A stretch of DNA of 64,000 nucleotides from Phylloscopus collybita (GCA_027886175.1 JAJNNQ010000003.1:10450001-10514000); one strand, 5' to 3'; counted from the stretch's first letter, positions 24,180-37,600 are shown. A program made the numbers and translations. The notes: generated by a model not told the origin, from the letters alone.

Positions 24180-24415
24180 CTTAAGTTGCAGCAAGGAAAT
24201 TTAGCTGATGTGTCAGTGAATGATCTGCATTAAGGATAGGTGAGGGCTGGACTGGATTCCCCCAGGAGGTTGGGCAGTTTCAGTCATGGAAAGGTTTAAG
24301 AACAAGTTGGAAGAGCGGTAGCAGATGTGCTTTTAGGAGAATCAATCCTTCTGTGTGGTGGAAAAATAGACTAGGTGACTTCTGGAGAGTCCTACTAACC
24401 CAGTGATGATTAGAA
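24180..24415 (+). mobile_element. Old CR1 LINE 3'-end fragment (sense)
   Basis: Read on the plus strand it shows CR1 3' untranslated landmarks in order: AAGTTGCAGCAAGGAAATTT, then a GGAGGTTGGGCAG block, GGAAAGGTTTAAGAACAAG, and finally TAGACTAGGTGACTTCTGGA followed by a CCCAGTGATGATT tail. Spacing is shortened by deletions and the terminal octamers are nearly lost, so this is an older, more diverged copy than those near 42 and 60 kb and lies in the opposite orientation. Confidence 0.72.
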
Positions 24416-25958
24416 ATGGGAATGTGTGAAATTCTTATCTTAACAACCTTATTCAAAGCTGATAAGGTGAAAGGCAAAGTGGAGTGTATCTGTGCAGAAC
24501 GAGCTCTGTGGTTTGGTGAAGAATTGATGCAGCAGCAATTGACGCTGGTGCTCAGTGTCTTTGTTACCTGAATGGTGATGCTCTTCTGGAGGGAAGTATG
24601 AGCTCAGGGGAAAGAAGAGGTTTACTCCTTTGTTGTTGTCATCATGCAGTGTAAACTTGTGGTAAAAACAGGAAGTTGAATCAGTTCTGGATCCTTTGTA
24701 GTAAGTTTCCACGAGTTTGTGTGTCTTCCATGGTCCGTGTCAGGGATTTACTCTTACTCTCAGGAGTGTAATCTCATCTGCTATATTGTGACATGAGAGC
24801 ACAATGCTACAAATATAGGTATACTGAGCAAAACACAAATACCATGTGGAACACAGAGAGAGCAACCAAGTGATTACTTTTCCTCTCTTTTTCCAGGGCT
24901 GATGAAGTGGAGGAGAGTTTCATTTTTCTTCTCTTGCTCTTCTGTTCATGTTCTCCATTGTGTTTCTTTGTCTTGTCTTGACAGCAAACACAGCAGGGTT
25001 TTCCTGAGTTTAAAAATGCTGGCTCACCGGCTAGGTCTTGAAATTATGTCCTGAAGTTGGCTGCTCCTTTAGTTCTTTTGCTTTTTCCTCCTTTATCCTT
25101 TCCCTGGGAGCTGCCAATGACAAATGAAGCCTGGGCTTAGGCAGCCTCTAAGCCATCCTATGACAAGAGGGATATTCAGGTGCTTTGTCTTCCTTGGTCC
25201 AGTTAAGAAGATCAGTGAGATACCTGTCTTATCTTGTAGGACATCTGGAATTCAATGGGAAGTTCTTCAACCTCTTGTTGGACTTTGGTTTCTCTAAAAT
25301 TTACATTTCATCCATAATGTCAGCAAACACTGGTGTCTGCCCTGGAGTTACACCAGTGTCTTATTGTTCCTTATCGTCTTCTGCTTAGCAGAGATAAGCT
25401 GTTGTGTCTCAGGGGTATGGGGACATGGGAGAAACTTGCAAATAGCTCTAAGAAATGCAGATGGTGTCAAGAAGAAAATAAGGGATTGCCTTTCTGAAGT
25501 CACCTTTGTACATGTGGTTTTTTTTATTTTTTCTCTTTTCTTTCTTCCTCCTCTTGAGCTTTTCAATTCCTGCAACTATCTGCTCAAATCTTGAATGCAA
25601 AAGGAGTTCATGGAAAGATACAATTGACTGTGTTCCCCCATGATCTTTTGATCTCAATCAATCAAATAAATCCAAGACCTTGCAATTCACCTTGTTGCAA
25701 GGACGGTTAATAAGTTGAGGGGTTGTGCCAATAGTAGTGATGGTTTTCCAGCCTTGTGCTTTTTTAAAATTGTTATTCTTTTTTATGGTTCTGACCTTTT
25801 GGACTGGTCAGGGTAAGATTATTTGCAAAGAATGGTCCATAAATATGCCTGTCAGGACTGGAGTTAACATTCGAGTGTTGCTGCTTAGCAAAAGAAAGCA
25901 ATATGCCAAAGTTCAATTTAGATTTCCCTGCAGGGTTGAAAATAATGACAAGACTCAC
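24416..25958. other. Single-copy DNA, no gene recognised
   Basis: A pyrimidine-rich minus-strand tract at 24565-24625 precedes a tiny splice-like pair, not considered real. A T/C-rich tract at 25518-25556 opens Lys-rich minus frames. Nothing else is supported. Confidence 0.45.
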
Positions 25959-26055
25959 TTAACATGGCAGGGATGAGTCCTGCCACCTCTATGGGAGTGG
26001 CTGCTGTGTGGTCCTGCAGCACTTTGTAGCTGTGTGCCTGGTTCATTGTCTGCTC
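25959..26055 (-). other. Candidate coding exon, 97 nt, unidentified
   Basis: The donor is strong (TTAA|GTGAGT); the acceptor is moderate (GACACCAAATTTCAG). The open frame gives 32 codons from EQTMNQAHSYKVLQDHTAAT to a hydrophobic PIEVAGLIPAML end, leaving one base. An inner acceptor (CCACTCCCATAG) could shorten it. Composition is protein-like. The minus frame extends upstream of the acceptor for about 30 codons. No family recognised. Confidence 0.28.
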
Positions 26056-29000
26056 CTGAAATTTGGTGTCTGGCGTCTCGTGCTGGGGCTTGCTGGGGTT
26101 GGAGGAGCCCTGGGTGCATCTCCTGGCTCTTTGAGGTGCCAGCTCAGTCAATTGATATTTCCCTTGATTTAGCAGCTGATTTTTTTTTTTCCCAAGTGCT
26201 GTGCTTCTTGTGATGCAGATGAGGGTTTGTGGAGCTGCTCCAAGCTGTGCAAAGCCACCCAGTTCCCATCCTTGCTCTCAGTGCAAGCCAGCATGGGTTG
26301 CAAGCATGGAATGCAAGCGTGGCTAAAGGGAGCCCATGAGTGCCCTGAGGTGTTTTGAATTGTGTCCTGTGAGTTATCTGATGTGATCTCTCAGCACTTT
26401 GGGAATCCCAGATTTCAGTGGAAAGCCAGTTGGGTTTTCCCTGCTGTGACTATTCATGAAAACAGTTCCTAGATATCTCCCACCTCATGTTTGCCACCAT
26501 GGAAGCATGCATCATCCTGTGGTAAGAATCTTGCTTTACTGTCAGGAAATATCATGGTGGTTATTGATATTTCTGCTGTCCAGTGAGCAAAATTGACTCC
26601 TGTGGGCGAGAGCAGCATGAGGAGTGAAGCTGGAAACCAGCAGCTGCTATTTATGCATTAACCTGCAGCACTTGAAAGCTACACAGTCCATTGTGTACAA
26701 ATGGTCTTCTTAGTGCCTGGTCATGAATATAAGTATAGTTTGTCTGAAGCATGTGGCTCTTCTGAGTTTATTTTTTTCTTCCTTCTGTAGAAGAGAAAGT
26801 CAAGGTGTTGAAGACCACTTGAATTTTATTCACAGGGAGTTCATGGCAGTGGATCCCTGAGGCTGGGTCTGAAACCCATGGGTTTGGCCAAAAAATCCCC
26901 CTAGAAAAAGCCTACATGTGGTGAAAAAAAACTATGCCATCAATTGAGGAAGCAGACTGGGACTAGGTGGTGCAATAAAGGTGCAAAAAGCAATGCAGGT
27001 TGTGGAAAGTCACAGAGCACCTCCATGCCAGACCCCTGTGACAGCTCAGCAGCTCTTGGTCCAAATCAGCAGTGCTGTAACTTGCAGAGAAGTGGATGGG
27101 TCTGGTTCCTTGTCAGCACTGGCTGATAAGTTTTAGAGTAAAAGAAATAAATTTGTCTTTAAGGCCCATCTTAAAATCCGGAAGTCATTTCTCCAGCACT
27201 CGTAAATAACTGAACCTTTTTGCTGGATTTACCTGCCTGGCACATAAAAGGAGAGGATATGGGGAACATAGCTAAGAGGGTGGCAGAGCAGAACCTTTGT
27301 GGTGGGGTGCCACATCCTCACAAGCCTGGTGGCCATGCTGAGAGCTGGGGACAGCTGTCCCCATCCCCACAGACAGCTGCTATCCTCCAGGTGGCATAAG
27401 GAAAAGCCCTCCAGTGTGCAGGAGTTTTGCATGTCCCAGAAGGCAACACTCTCTTTTCTTATTCCAAGAGGGACTGGCAATTAGCAGCAGGGGTAATAGC
27501 CACCTGGAATTAAATTCTGTGGAGGCATGAGAAATAGTAGGGTATATTTGGAAATATCTATTGCATATATATATTCCTCTTAAGAGAAACATGTTGGAGG
27601 TGCCATATCCATAAATACTAATAAGGCTGTTTGATTCCAATTTTCAGGTAAGATTAACATTTTATTGAGTATTATATCTGTCACATTCAATGCTTTAGTG
27701 TACCATCCTCTCAGGCTTATTAGCATAATTGCAGTGCTTAAGCAACAATAAAAAATTCAACAGTAAAATAGCGGTTAGCACAGGCAATTTGTTATCAAAA
27801 GCTTTTACTTAAGGACAGCTTTTGAGCATATTTATTATCCAGTTAGGGCTATACATTATTTTCATTTAGAAAAACAAGAAGGAAGCAACACAGGAATATT
27901 TTTTTTTCTTTTAGTGTCTAAATCAGAAGGCCTGAGAATTGGTCACCACCTTTTTCTCTTTCTTAAAAGCAACCAGCAAATTCACTTGGAGTGGGGAGGC
28001 AAGATAACAAAACAGACTCAGGTCTGGAGCAGGGCTGTGACGTTAATAACTCAGCAGAGCGATTCTGTTAAATTCTGATGCTGACTGAAGAGCCCTTTTA
28101 AAATTCCCCCATTGCATCCTGGGCTCTGAAGATGCTGTCCTTTGTCTGTGGCTGATGGCACTGGGGCAGTGCAAGGGCAGGGGTGGCAGCAGGCCCGGGA
28201 TGCAGTGCAGCTCTTGGGGTGATGCTGCCACAGATGAGGGGAGGGACTGGACAGGACCTGCAGGAAAACAGACTTTGATATCAGTGCTCTGAGGCTGGAG
28301 CAGAGGAGCAGGGCCTGTCTGTGACAGTGCTGTACACACCTCCTCCTTTCTCTTCTCACTTTGAGGACTCTTAGGGGAACAATCCTTTTGCTGAAAAGCT
28401 GTAGTATAGGTGTGAATGCATGTGTTTGTGTGCCAGCACTTGCTTGTGTGCAAAGTTTCTGTTGCCAGTGTGGCAAGATTTTGTGTGAATGTTTAAATTT
28501 TCAGCATATTTCCTGTGTACACTTAAAGTACAAAGTTGAACCTCATAAATGAAGAAGTAAGTGAGTTTTAAACAACCCAACAAGTCCTTATACTAGGAAG
28601 TCCATCAAGAAAAGCACATGGAATTGGCAAGAGGAAGACTGTTGCTGTGGTTGCTTGTGATTCCTTTGCTGGTAGAGGCTTTTTACTGACCCTCTCTTTG
28701 CTTGTGTTTGCTTTTCCAACATCCTTCAGCCTTTGCTTGAGTTGTTGTCTGTGTTCTCCAGACCTCTGCTGGCCTTCAGCATCCTCCCTGTCACCGCAAC
28801 CTTGGGGCCTCTCCTCTCATGTGTTTTCCTCATTTTTCTGTGTCCTGAGAGATCTCCTTTGCCTTGTGCTGCTTTTTCAGAGGTCACTCTTCCATTTTCT
28901 TGACAGAAGACTTAACTGTGGGCCTGTTGCTGTGTCATTTTGGGGCTACCCAAAGCCCAGGGTGAGGATCTGCCACAGCCCTGGTGATGCCTTGATTGGG

Positions 29001-32000
29001 CTCACAGTCTGGATAAGTGAGACTGGTAAACTTGTCTGGTGTTTTTGCTCCCATTTTGACTGGTGTCTAAGCTGACTGTGAGGAGAAGTGAAGGCAGTGC
29101 TGCTGCCCTAGGGAAGAAGCTTGTGTTCATAGTGAAACAGGATGTGTAAGCAGGTTGTAGGAATTGGGAAGGGAGCACATGGAGACAGGTGAAACTAAAT
29201 CGGGCACATATTAGAGAAGTGATGTGCTTGTGGGGTCCTCTTCACAAACACCCTCTTCTGTGAATGTGTGAAATTTGAAAGGAGCTGGTTGTTTCAGATC
29301 CCTTTTTTTTTTTTTTTTTTTTGAAAGGGGTAAAAAACCCGATGTTATTCAGAGATAAATTGTGTGTTTCAGATTTCTGGGGTAGTTGTGAATTTTCTGT
29401 TGGTATGCAGCTCACTCTCATGAAACTGCCCAGCACTGCATGGTGACTTTCTGTCAACAGAGAACTTGGTGATGCTCCTGAGACTGTGAACACACAGAAA
29501 CTGGCTGTGGAGAGCTAAACTTTGTGGGAACTTTGCTCTTGGTGGAAATTTGACTGTGATTTGAATTGCAGTTGAAATATATGCTCTCTGCCTCCATGAT
29601 CACCTCTAGGAATGGGACTCATTGCTGCTGACTTAGGAACAAGCAGGTTCCTGCACAGCTCCCCATTGCTGCTCCTTCTGGTTCAGCTCATCTGGTTTTA
29701 GTAGCCCCCAAGGCACCTGAGCATCTCCTGCTTGCATTTGGCCTTGTACACTGGGCACTTTGGGCACTGGGCAATGCTGAGTGTCTTCTGCTACAGCCAG
29801 GGAAGCGCCCTTCTGTGCACAGCCAGAGGGTTCCACATCCGTGGAAGGAGCTAAGGGAGCAGGGAAGGTGTTTTATTGGGGTGCTGACATGGCTGAGGCA
29901 TTTCCATGTGGTTTCTACCTGAGATCTATAACCATCCAACATTTTAGGCAGAAGGGGTCATGAAGGTCTTTTGTGCAGCTCCTGGCTCAAAGCAGGGTTG
30001 AGGTTGCTCAGAGCTTGTCAAGGCAGTGGTGGCCTGCTGTGGCCTTGATGACAGTGTATGCCCTGGTAACAAAAAGGCAGCTTGTGGAGGGCTCTCTAGG
30101 CTGTGTTCTGGTGTCAGGGTAGTGGAGCTGTGACTTTCCTGTGAGAGGGCCTGTGTGAAGCATTGAGACACAGAGCATTGACACAGTGTTTCCTGCATTA
30201 AATTCCCCTTGTGAAGTGGGGGACACCATGCCCAGCTCTGCTGGGATCTGGCTAGCACCGTAGCTGCTGGTGACACTGCACAGCTCTCCTCAGTGTGGAT
30301 GGGGAGGGATGCTGGGAGGAGAGGCTCTGTGGCTGGAGACCAATCCACATGTCCTCCCCAAGGAGGAAAGTGCCTACATGCTTCTTGTGGGGAAAAATAT
30401 GGCTGAAAGAATTTAGCAGTGATAAATGTCATAAAAAATACTTGTGCTGGAATTTGTAAAGCCTGGAACATCTGTTCTCAACAGTGCTTTGATCACGTTG
30501 TGAGGCTTTTAAAATGATACTTCCATGAATTAAGTGAGATCCTTATGGCTGCAGGATTCCTTTCAGTGCCCTTTTTTTCATGGAGCAAAAAGGCAAATTT
30601 CACAGGGAACATTACATGACTTGAAACACATATTTTAATGGTTAGTATCAACCAAACAATGTTTTATTAGGTGCTAGAAAAATGTTCCAGTTCCATACCC
30701 CAGGAAGCAAAGCACTCCCGTTGACTTTTTTAGCTTATGGGAGCTGTACTTTGAAAAAAAAAAAATAAAATCAAGAATTCATTGCTTGTATGTTACCGTA
30801 TTCAAAACCAAACCAAACATGGTGAAATGAGCTTAAACATTTTGAAGTTGTTGTCAGAAAAGGTCCTTTTTGGGTTTTGTTTCCAGGCGGAGCTGCAGAC
30901 GAGGCAGAGGATCTGTGTGTTTTCTGAGGGACCCACAGCAAAGAATGGCGAGACACTGATGATTTACTTTCCTCAGTGCCTTGGACTGAGCAGCTTTTGG
31001 TCATTCACTTTTCTCTGAGGACTTGTGCTTTTTCCATTCCCGGTTGTTTTAGCAGGCTTCTGCCTCCTGTCCTTCCAGGGGCTGCGTTTTTGGGGCTGAA
31101 ATGTTGTGAAGCCAAATAACTTTGGTGATCTAAGGAGCGTGGAGAACCCTCATGGCAGGTCTTTGCAGTGTCATGCCTGGCAGGAGGATTTCTGCTCCTC
31201 TGCCTTCCTGCTACCTGTAGGGAAAAGGGTATCTCCTGGGCTGTCTGCAGAAACAGCCTGTAGGATGTGAGGGTCAGCAGGAGGGAGGGAGAAACTGAAG
31301 AGGAGATGTGGAAGAAAGGGTGGGTCTCCTCCTGTGCTATGTTTGTGTGTTCATACTTGAGAAATCCTTTCCTGCTGCTGCAGCCAGCAAGTCTGGCAGC
31401 TTCCAGTGGGATGCTGGGCAAGGCTTCTTGCTCCCATCTCCCCTTCCCTCCCTGGGATGAATGAGTGGACCTGTGTGTGACCCCACGGCTCTACACAGCA
31501 ATCAGAAGCCTGGAAAACTTAATTGTTTCTTCATTTTAAGACTGTCCAAACTGTGAATGGAGGAAAAGTGACGGTCACAAATAGCAGAGCAGGAATATGT
31601 ATGGGCATTCTAGTGTGGCTCTGGGTGTCAGGGGTTAATTTACTAAAAAACTAAATTGTTTAATTCCTCCAGCACCCAACAGGTGAACAGGCGGCTTATT
31701 GCTGTGACATATCCATTTATAGCAGTTTTCCTTTGCTAACACCTGTGACTCAGTTCTGTTACATACTTATGCTGTCTGTTAATTATTTACCAGTGATTTA
31801 CAAGTACAGAATGCAAATAAAATGCCTTTATGCAGGAGACTGCGTTGTACACTCAGGATTCCTGGGAATTAGGGCACTGTACTACTGTGTACAATCCCGT
31901 CAACATCCCTGGAGTTCTGATGGAGGAGTCCTTGTATGTACCTGATGAAGAGGCAGCCCCTTGCCCTCCAGAACTGGCACTCAGAGGGCCTGTGGTGTTA

Positions 32001-33485
32001 GTAAAGGGCTTACCACACACAGGGCTGTGGTATATGGGGGGATCTGTGTCCTTTGCTTCCTTGCAGATTGATTTTTTGCCATTTTAAATTACTTTCTTCC
32101 CCCTTGACAAAAGCTCATTCTAATTCATGAGTGATGGCAGCAGCAAACTGTTTAAAAAAAAACAAACAACCAAACCCACAGCATGATGGGCTTTTTTTTT
32201 TTAAGAATAAAATAGTATAGAAGTCAAGTAGCAGATAGAATTCTGACTCAGCTCGTAACTTATGATCCTGTGCTATTTCTGTAACGTTTTTAGCTTATGA
32301 CCAAATTTTTCTAATATTAGGACATTGCCATAGAAAGTGTGTCAGTCCCTGGCTGCCAGAACTTGTCACTGTACAGAATATATACACTTCCAAGCAAGTG
32401 TGCAGGAGCAGGCCCAGGGAGTTATCTGTTGTGGTTTTAAACTGCTGAAAGTTTTTTTTTTTCCCTTGTCTGTTTGTTTTTCGTTGTTTTTGTTGATTCA
32501 CTTAGCAAACAGAGTTGTGCAGAACAACATAGCTGCTTTTTATTTCTCACGCAGTCAGGCACTGAGCTCCCATCCCCAGCTGTGCCTCGTGCAACTGGAG
32601 TTGCTTTGCTGGTAGATTTTTCAGCCAGTGCAAACTGCTGTAAGTCAATTCAAGCTGTACCAACTGTATGGATTTTATGGAAGTTGAGGATCTGGTCACA
32701 CAGCTCATGGTTTTAGTGAGGAAGAAGTTTGGGAGATGGTTGTGCCATTCTAGGCAGGCAAGAAAGTACATGCAGAGTTTCTCTAACCTCAGGGAAAGTG
32801 TCTGTGAACAAATAAGCATCTGTATTGCAGAGAATGTGATTACTGAGGAAATCCCAAAGTTTACGAGTAGGATTTTTTATGGGTTCAGATCTGCTGTGGT
32901 TTCAGACACTTAAGGACACTTAAAATAATGAAATTTCAGACAGTCCAGCCGCACATGCATGACACACAGCAGCAAAGCCATCCCTGTTGTTTAGCACTGC
33001 TGACCAGCTTGCTAATGCAACATCTGCTCTGGGATTTCGCATTTAATTTTTGTCTGGATAATAAAGAGGAATGCAGGGCTAATGATCTGTGGCCTGTTTC
33101 CCTTCAAAGTGCTTTGTTTACTCTTTGTGGCTGCTTTTTTATGGTTCTTTGCAGCAGCCTTAAAATGTCAACTGACCTGAAGAAATCGACAATGGATGCC
33201 TAAAAAAGTCCAAAAGAAAAGCAAGGAAGGATGTTGCTTTCTAGCTTTTCATGTGAGCACCTTGTAATCAGACTCCCTTTGATTAAGTAACCAGCGAAGC
33301 CTATTCATGTGTACTCCAATTAAAATTTAATGAAGCAAGAGGATGTATTCGTATATGTTGACTAATGCAGGAGGAATAGATTCCTGTAACTCGGCTCTGC
33401 AAGCCCTTTCCTTTGCCATCAGGGCTGGATTTACTAGAAAGCTCCTCAGCAGCTGTGGAACTCCCCTGGCATGAGCAATACTCAC
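26056..33485. other. Long single-copy stretch, no gene recognised
   Basis: Contains T20 at 29303-29322 and an AT-rich block at 27640-27850 that looks like conserved non-coding DNA. Minus-strand splice-like pairs at 27234-27272 and 28361-28391 have good signals but are short and open in several frames, so uninformative. The 175-codon minus frame at 29944-30471 and the 138-codon frame at 31005-31421 lack bounding splice sites and show no domain. Confidence 0.45.
29303..29322. repeat. Poly-T run, T20
   Basis: Twenty uninterrupted T residues, with no recognisable retroposon body on either side. Confidence 0.95.
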
Positions 33486-33667
33486 AAGTTTGGGCTCTTG
33501 TGCTCTTGAGCTGATGATGTCCTGAATGTGGAAGAGCGCAGCTCTTTTGTAGGGCACAGCCTTATCAATGGAGCCCAGCTTGGCTGATTGCAAGAGGTGA
33601 GGCAAGGCTTTAAAGTGCTCCATTGGAAAAGTTGCTGGATGTGTCTGCTGTATTTGTCCTCTATCAG
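33486..33667 (-). other. Candidate coding exon, 182 nt, unidentified
   Basis: Minus-strand acceptor TGTTGCTCCACTCATCCAG, donor CTT|GTGAGT. Two frames are open throughout. One reads FPMEHFKALPHLLQSAKLGS then IDKAVPYKRAALFHIQDIIS, is helix-like and ends on a codon boundary; its open frame continues another 44 codons past the donor to 33327. The other begins LIEDKYSRHIQQLF. Neither open frame shares phase with 34074-34136 through the best acceptor; an acceptor seven bases further in (GATAG) would repair this. The absence of stops over about 130 codons is mildly unusual. Confidence 0.28.
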
Positions 33668-34073
33668 CTGGATGAGTGGAGCAACACATATCAATAAGGG
33701 AAGCCCTGTGGGCCCTCATTTTTAAGTAGGAAACTGATGTTCAAGAGGAGTCTGTATGACAGCTGAGCTGGTGTCAGAAAACAGCCAGGCTTTTAGTGCC
33801 TCTGCCTTTGCCATGGGTTTATTGGGCAGTTGCTTTGGTGCCTGTGTTCCCAAAGGGATATGGGCCTGCTTTGTAGAGCATCTTGTTTCTAACATCACAG
33901 GGAGTGCACAGACATGTGTGGACAATGAAATGACCCACCAGGAGGGGTGCAGAGGCTTGCTTAATTTGCCTCCATCTCTTCCCACGTGTTTCTACCTCTG
34001 GGACAGCTGCAGAGCTCCTGCATCACCTTGCACCTGGGATGGAGATTGGAAAAATGATACTAAAAGATCTCAC

Positions 34074-34136
34074 CTGCTCATTATACAGTGCCCTGTGACT
34101 TCAACTTTGTACAGGGACTGATATCCCTTCTCTGGA
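34074..34136 (-). other. Candidate coding exon, 63 nt, unidentified
   Basis: One of the strongest splice pairs: acceptor ATCTCCCCACTGCCACATTC then CAG, donor GCAG|GTGAGA. Only one frame is open: one leading base, then PEKGYQSLYKVEVTGHCIMS, leaving two bases; the other two frames stop. Phase does not match a direct join to 34488-34675, which leaves one base, so an unseen exon lies between or one of the two is false. Confidence 0.3.
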
Positions 34137-34487
34137 CTGGAATGTGGCAGTGGGGAGATGCTGCACAGTATGTTAAATGCCATTTTTGGACAAGCAGTGG
34201 AAAGTTCCTGCTGTATCCACTCACAGCCATGGGCTGGGCGACAGAACGGAAATGCCATGGTGGAATTTGCCTTTGCTGCTGACCCTTGCATGACATGTGA
34301 GAGCTCCTCGTCACCAGACCTTTGTTTTGCCTTACCCAGAATACAAAGCAGTGTTTCATTGGCATGGCTGGCTGTTTTCCTTCTGTCTTGACTCAGTGGC
34401 AGGAGTGCAGCAAGCCTTCCAGAGATAGACTGAGTTTTCCAGTTATCATCTGCTTCAGCCCCGGGTCCGTCCTGCCAGGGCTCTCAC

Positions 34488-34675
34488 TTGTGCTGTTGCA
34501 GTGAAGTGCTCGAGAAGCCTTCAAAGGGAGACGCAGCTCTGGAGCTGAGATCTTGGCCTTCATTTTTGGCCTGGAAAGCTGCTCTTGGAACAGTAAGCAT
34601 GAGATTTCTCTTGAAACCTCCTTTGTGTGCCTTTCTGAAGAAATAGCTGGAAGGAGAAGACCTGTCAGTTGAGCT
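34488..34675 (-). other. Candidate coding exon, 188 nt, unidentified
   Basis: Acceptor AATAGGTTTCTCTTTTAG, donor ACAA|GTGAGA. After one leading base, 62 codons are open: AQLTGLLLPAISSERHTKEV, SREISCLLFQEQLSRPKMKA, then a basic-hydrophobic tail ending ALHCNST. Lys/Arg/Glu/Leu-rich and helix-like. Together with 6358-6547 this is the most convincing single exon in the window. No family is recognised; alpha-solenoid (ARM/HEAT-like) is only an impression from leucine-rich helices here and at 39 kb. Confidence 0.35.
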
Positions 34676-34679
34676 CTAA

Positions 34680-37600
34680 AAGAGAAACCTATTGGCTCTG
34701 AATACACTGGGGACATTATTTAAGGTCAGTTGATCTGTGAGAAGGCACAACTTATCTAATGCAGCCTAAGGTTAGTTATGCAACAGACAGGCTGTTCTTT
34801 GTTGTGAAGAACAACTTCAGTGTGTGCCTGTGAAAATCAAAAGTCTTGCTGAAGGCGTGTTGTGTTCTGGCTGGAAGCTATTGGGTGTCCTCCTCTAGTG
34901 ATTTTCCTTCTGTAGTAGATTAGCATCACGGAAAGGTTTCCAGTGGGAAAGGCACTCAGCCCTTGCAGGCTGCAGGGTGGAGCTGCCAGCAGATGTGTGC
35001 TCTGGTGGGTGCTGGTGCAGGACCACGTGCAAGTGGTATTGCTTCAGACCAGTTTTTACTTCTGCCTGTTCTGCCCTGTGCATCTCTGTGTCATAGCCCA
35101 GGTCACTGGATTGTCTGGCTGCCTACAAAGGGCAGTATTTTAAAGAAAACACTGCATAAGGAGTGTTCTCTGACTTCTAAAGAGAGAGATGTAATAATTT
35201 GTTGTTTATATTGGTTTGAAATACAACATTTGGAGGGTGCTGGGTGCATGACACTGACATCTCCTTTCTTGGAGAACCTTCTCTCCCCATCATCTCTTAT
35301 TAAATAGGCTGCCCTGCCAAAGTGCCATTATGTCTCCAGAGAGACTCAGCAAATAGAGGAAAGGGTATTTTTTTTTCTTCTAAAGTAGAATTGGTCTCCT
35401 GTACCTTGTGGAGTAGTTAGGAGTTAGCAGTTCTGGGTAGGCATTTTTGGGTTTGAATATATGTGTACAGTGAAAAATGCTTTATTGCTTGTGCAAAGTA
35501 AGCATAATACCCAGTAAGATTGCCTGATATGCTTGTGGATTGTCTTCTTTCTGTGCTTCTGATTTGTGTGGTATGTACAGTAAGGTACTGCAAAATGAGG
35601 GTATGTAAGCCAGCTTTGGACAAATACTGGTCCTGCGTGGTTTGTTAGCTGTGCATTCCTGGGCAGAACTGCGAGGTGGTGGAAATAATCAAATACCTTG
35701 AACTTTTGAGGACTTTATGTAAGAGACAGAAAAATTAAACCTTAAAAGGAAATAACCAAGGTGGATGGTCATAAAAGGCTATTTTTTCTCAAAGTTCAAC
35801 GTTTCATCTGTGATGAAATCCATATTGTCTGTGATGGAAAGGTGATGACTGTGATGTGGCATGACAGTGGGGGAGCAAACTGGGGTGGCTGCAGCAATCC
35901 CTGGTTTGGGTGCCTCAGAGATGCAGATGCTCTGAGCTCAGTGGGAGTGTTCCCCTCTCCCTTGATACAGCTTGGGACCAAAAGGATTTTCCTGAGTAGC
36001 CTCTTGCTCTGAAAGCTTTTCTCTTCTTGTAAGCTCCCTTTGAAGTACACTCAGGTGTTGCAGTTAATAAGAAATTTCCTCTGCTTTACAAAGATCAGAC
36101 TCTGCCTTCCCCCTTCTCAACATCCAAAATGATTAGCAGTTCCTGTGAATCCAAGCCTATGGATTTTATGAAGACCCCTGACAGCCAGGGGTGATTGTGT
36201 TCTCCATGAGTGTTTCCTAAGTAGGAGGAAATCAATGGATGAAGGGGCACTGCACCTGACATCTATTAATTACACTGTTCCCTTACATCTAACACACTAG
36301 AAGAGGGTCTGAAAGTCAGCCCCCTATGCCCTGGCTAATTGATAGAGAAACAAATTGATACAAATGAATTGAACTGGTTCCTAAAAAAAAAAAAAAAGAA
36401 AAAAAAAAAAAAAGGAAGAGAATGTTTGGTAGTTGGAAGGAGCAGTTGCAAACTCAAGTACAGCATGCAGCAGTGTGAGATACTTGGTTGCAGCAGCCCC
36501 CCTTAATCGTCCCACCAACCCCACAGTGCCCCACACTAAATGCTTGGGGATAAAACACTTCTGCTGTTAATGCTGCATCAAATGAAGGCATTGTGGAACA
36601 TGCCTGGGGCAATGGGCTGGGGGATAATTACTGTGTCCTTCCCTTAGATTAGCTGATTTTGAAGCTTTACCATCCTGACTTTTGCAGCACACATTCAGCT
36701 GAATATGACATCAGTGTTAAGAGCTGTGGCACTTGTGGTTACAGCCTTGGGATTCCTTATATTTACTTTCTAGGGAACTAAAATTCAAAGCAGCTTTTAT
36801 GGCTGTCATGACAATACTGTCAGTTTCAAAAGAGGTGGCTAAATGTGCACTGACCTTTAACTAATAGGCCATATCCTATTTTCTGTGTGTTTCCAATTAG
36901 GAGAAGTATGCTACAAATTTTTAAAAGAAATCGTTAAAAGAGAAAAGTTACTTAACTGTAAGACTTCTGCTTTTTTTCCCCAAATAAAAATAGTAAATTT
37001 TTTTCCTGGGGCAGAAGGTTTCATACAACTACTATTATAAGCTGGAAATCAAGATTTAATAATAGCACGTACCATCTGTCACTAGTGGTGGAAGAACAAG
37101 AATGAACCTTTGACTGCTGTAAGCACTTTTAATTTGCAGCTTGGAGTGAGGTTGTAGGGCTTCACATCCGTCTGTGGAGGAGAGGATGGGATTCCTGGTT
37201 ACCACTGCTGGTTCTCTCCTGAGCCGTTGGGATTTTAGCACTGCAAATTGCAAGTGCGGTATCTTGGTCCTGCTTGGTGTGGTGTTGTGCCTTCAGAGTA
37301 AAATAAAGGAGGGTGCTGACTATGTCAGGCTTGACCCAGCTCCTTCTGAAGCCAGCCAGTTGTTACCAGTAAAAGCTGGAGCAGCTCTGTGGGAAGCACA
37401 AGATGAGTTTTTTCATGTGTTTTGGTGGTGGTGGGAGGTGATGGGCACATCTGGCTGAGACAAAGAAGGGTCTCTCCCAATGCTGCTTCTTAGAGGTCAC
37501 ATCCCTCCTCCTTATTTTCCTGGATGTACATTGCAAAATAATTTTATAACTTTGTTCTGAAGACTCGGGCTCATTTTCATGAGCCATGGTGGATCTTCTG

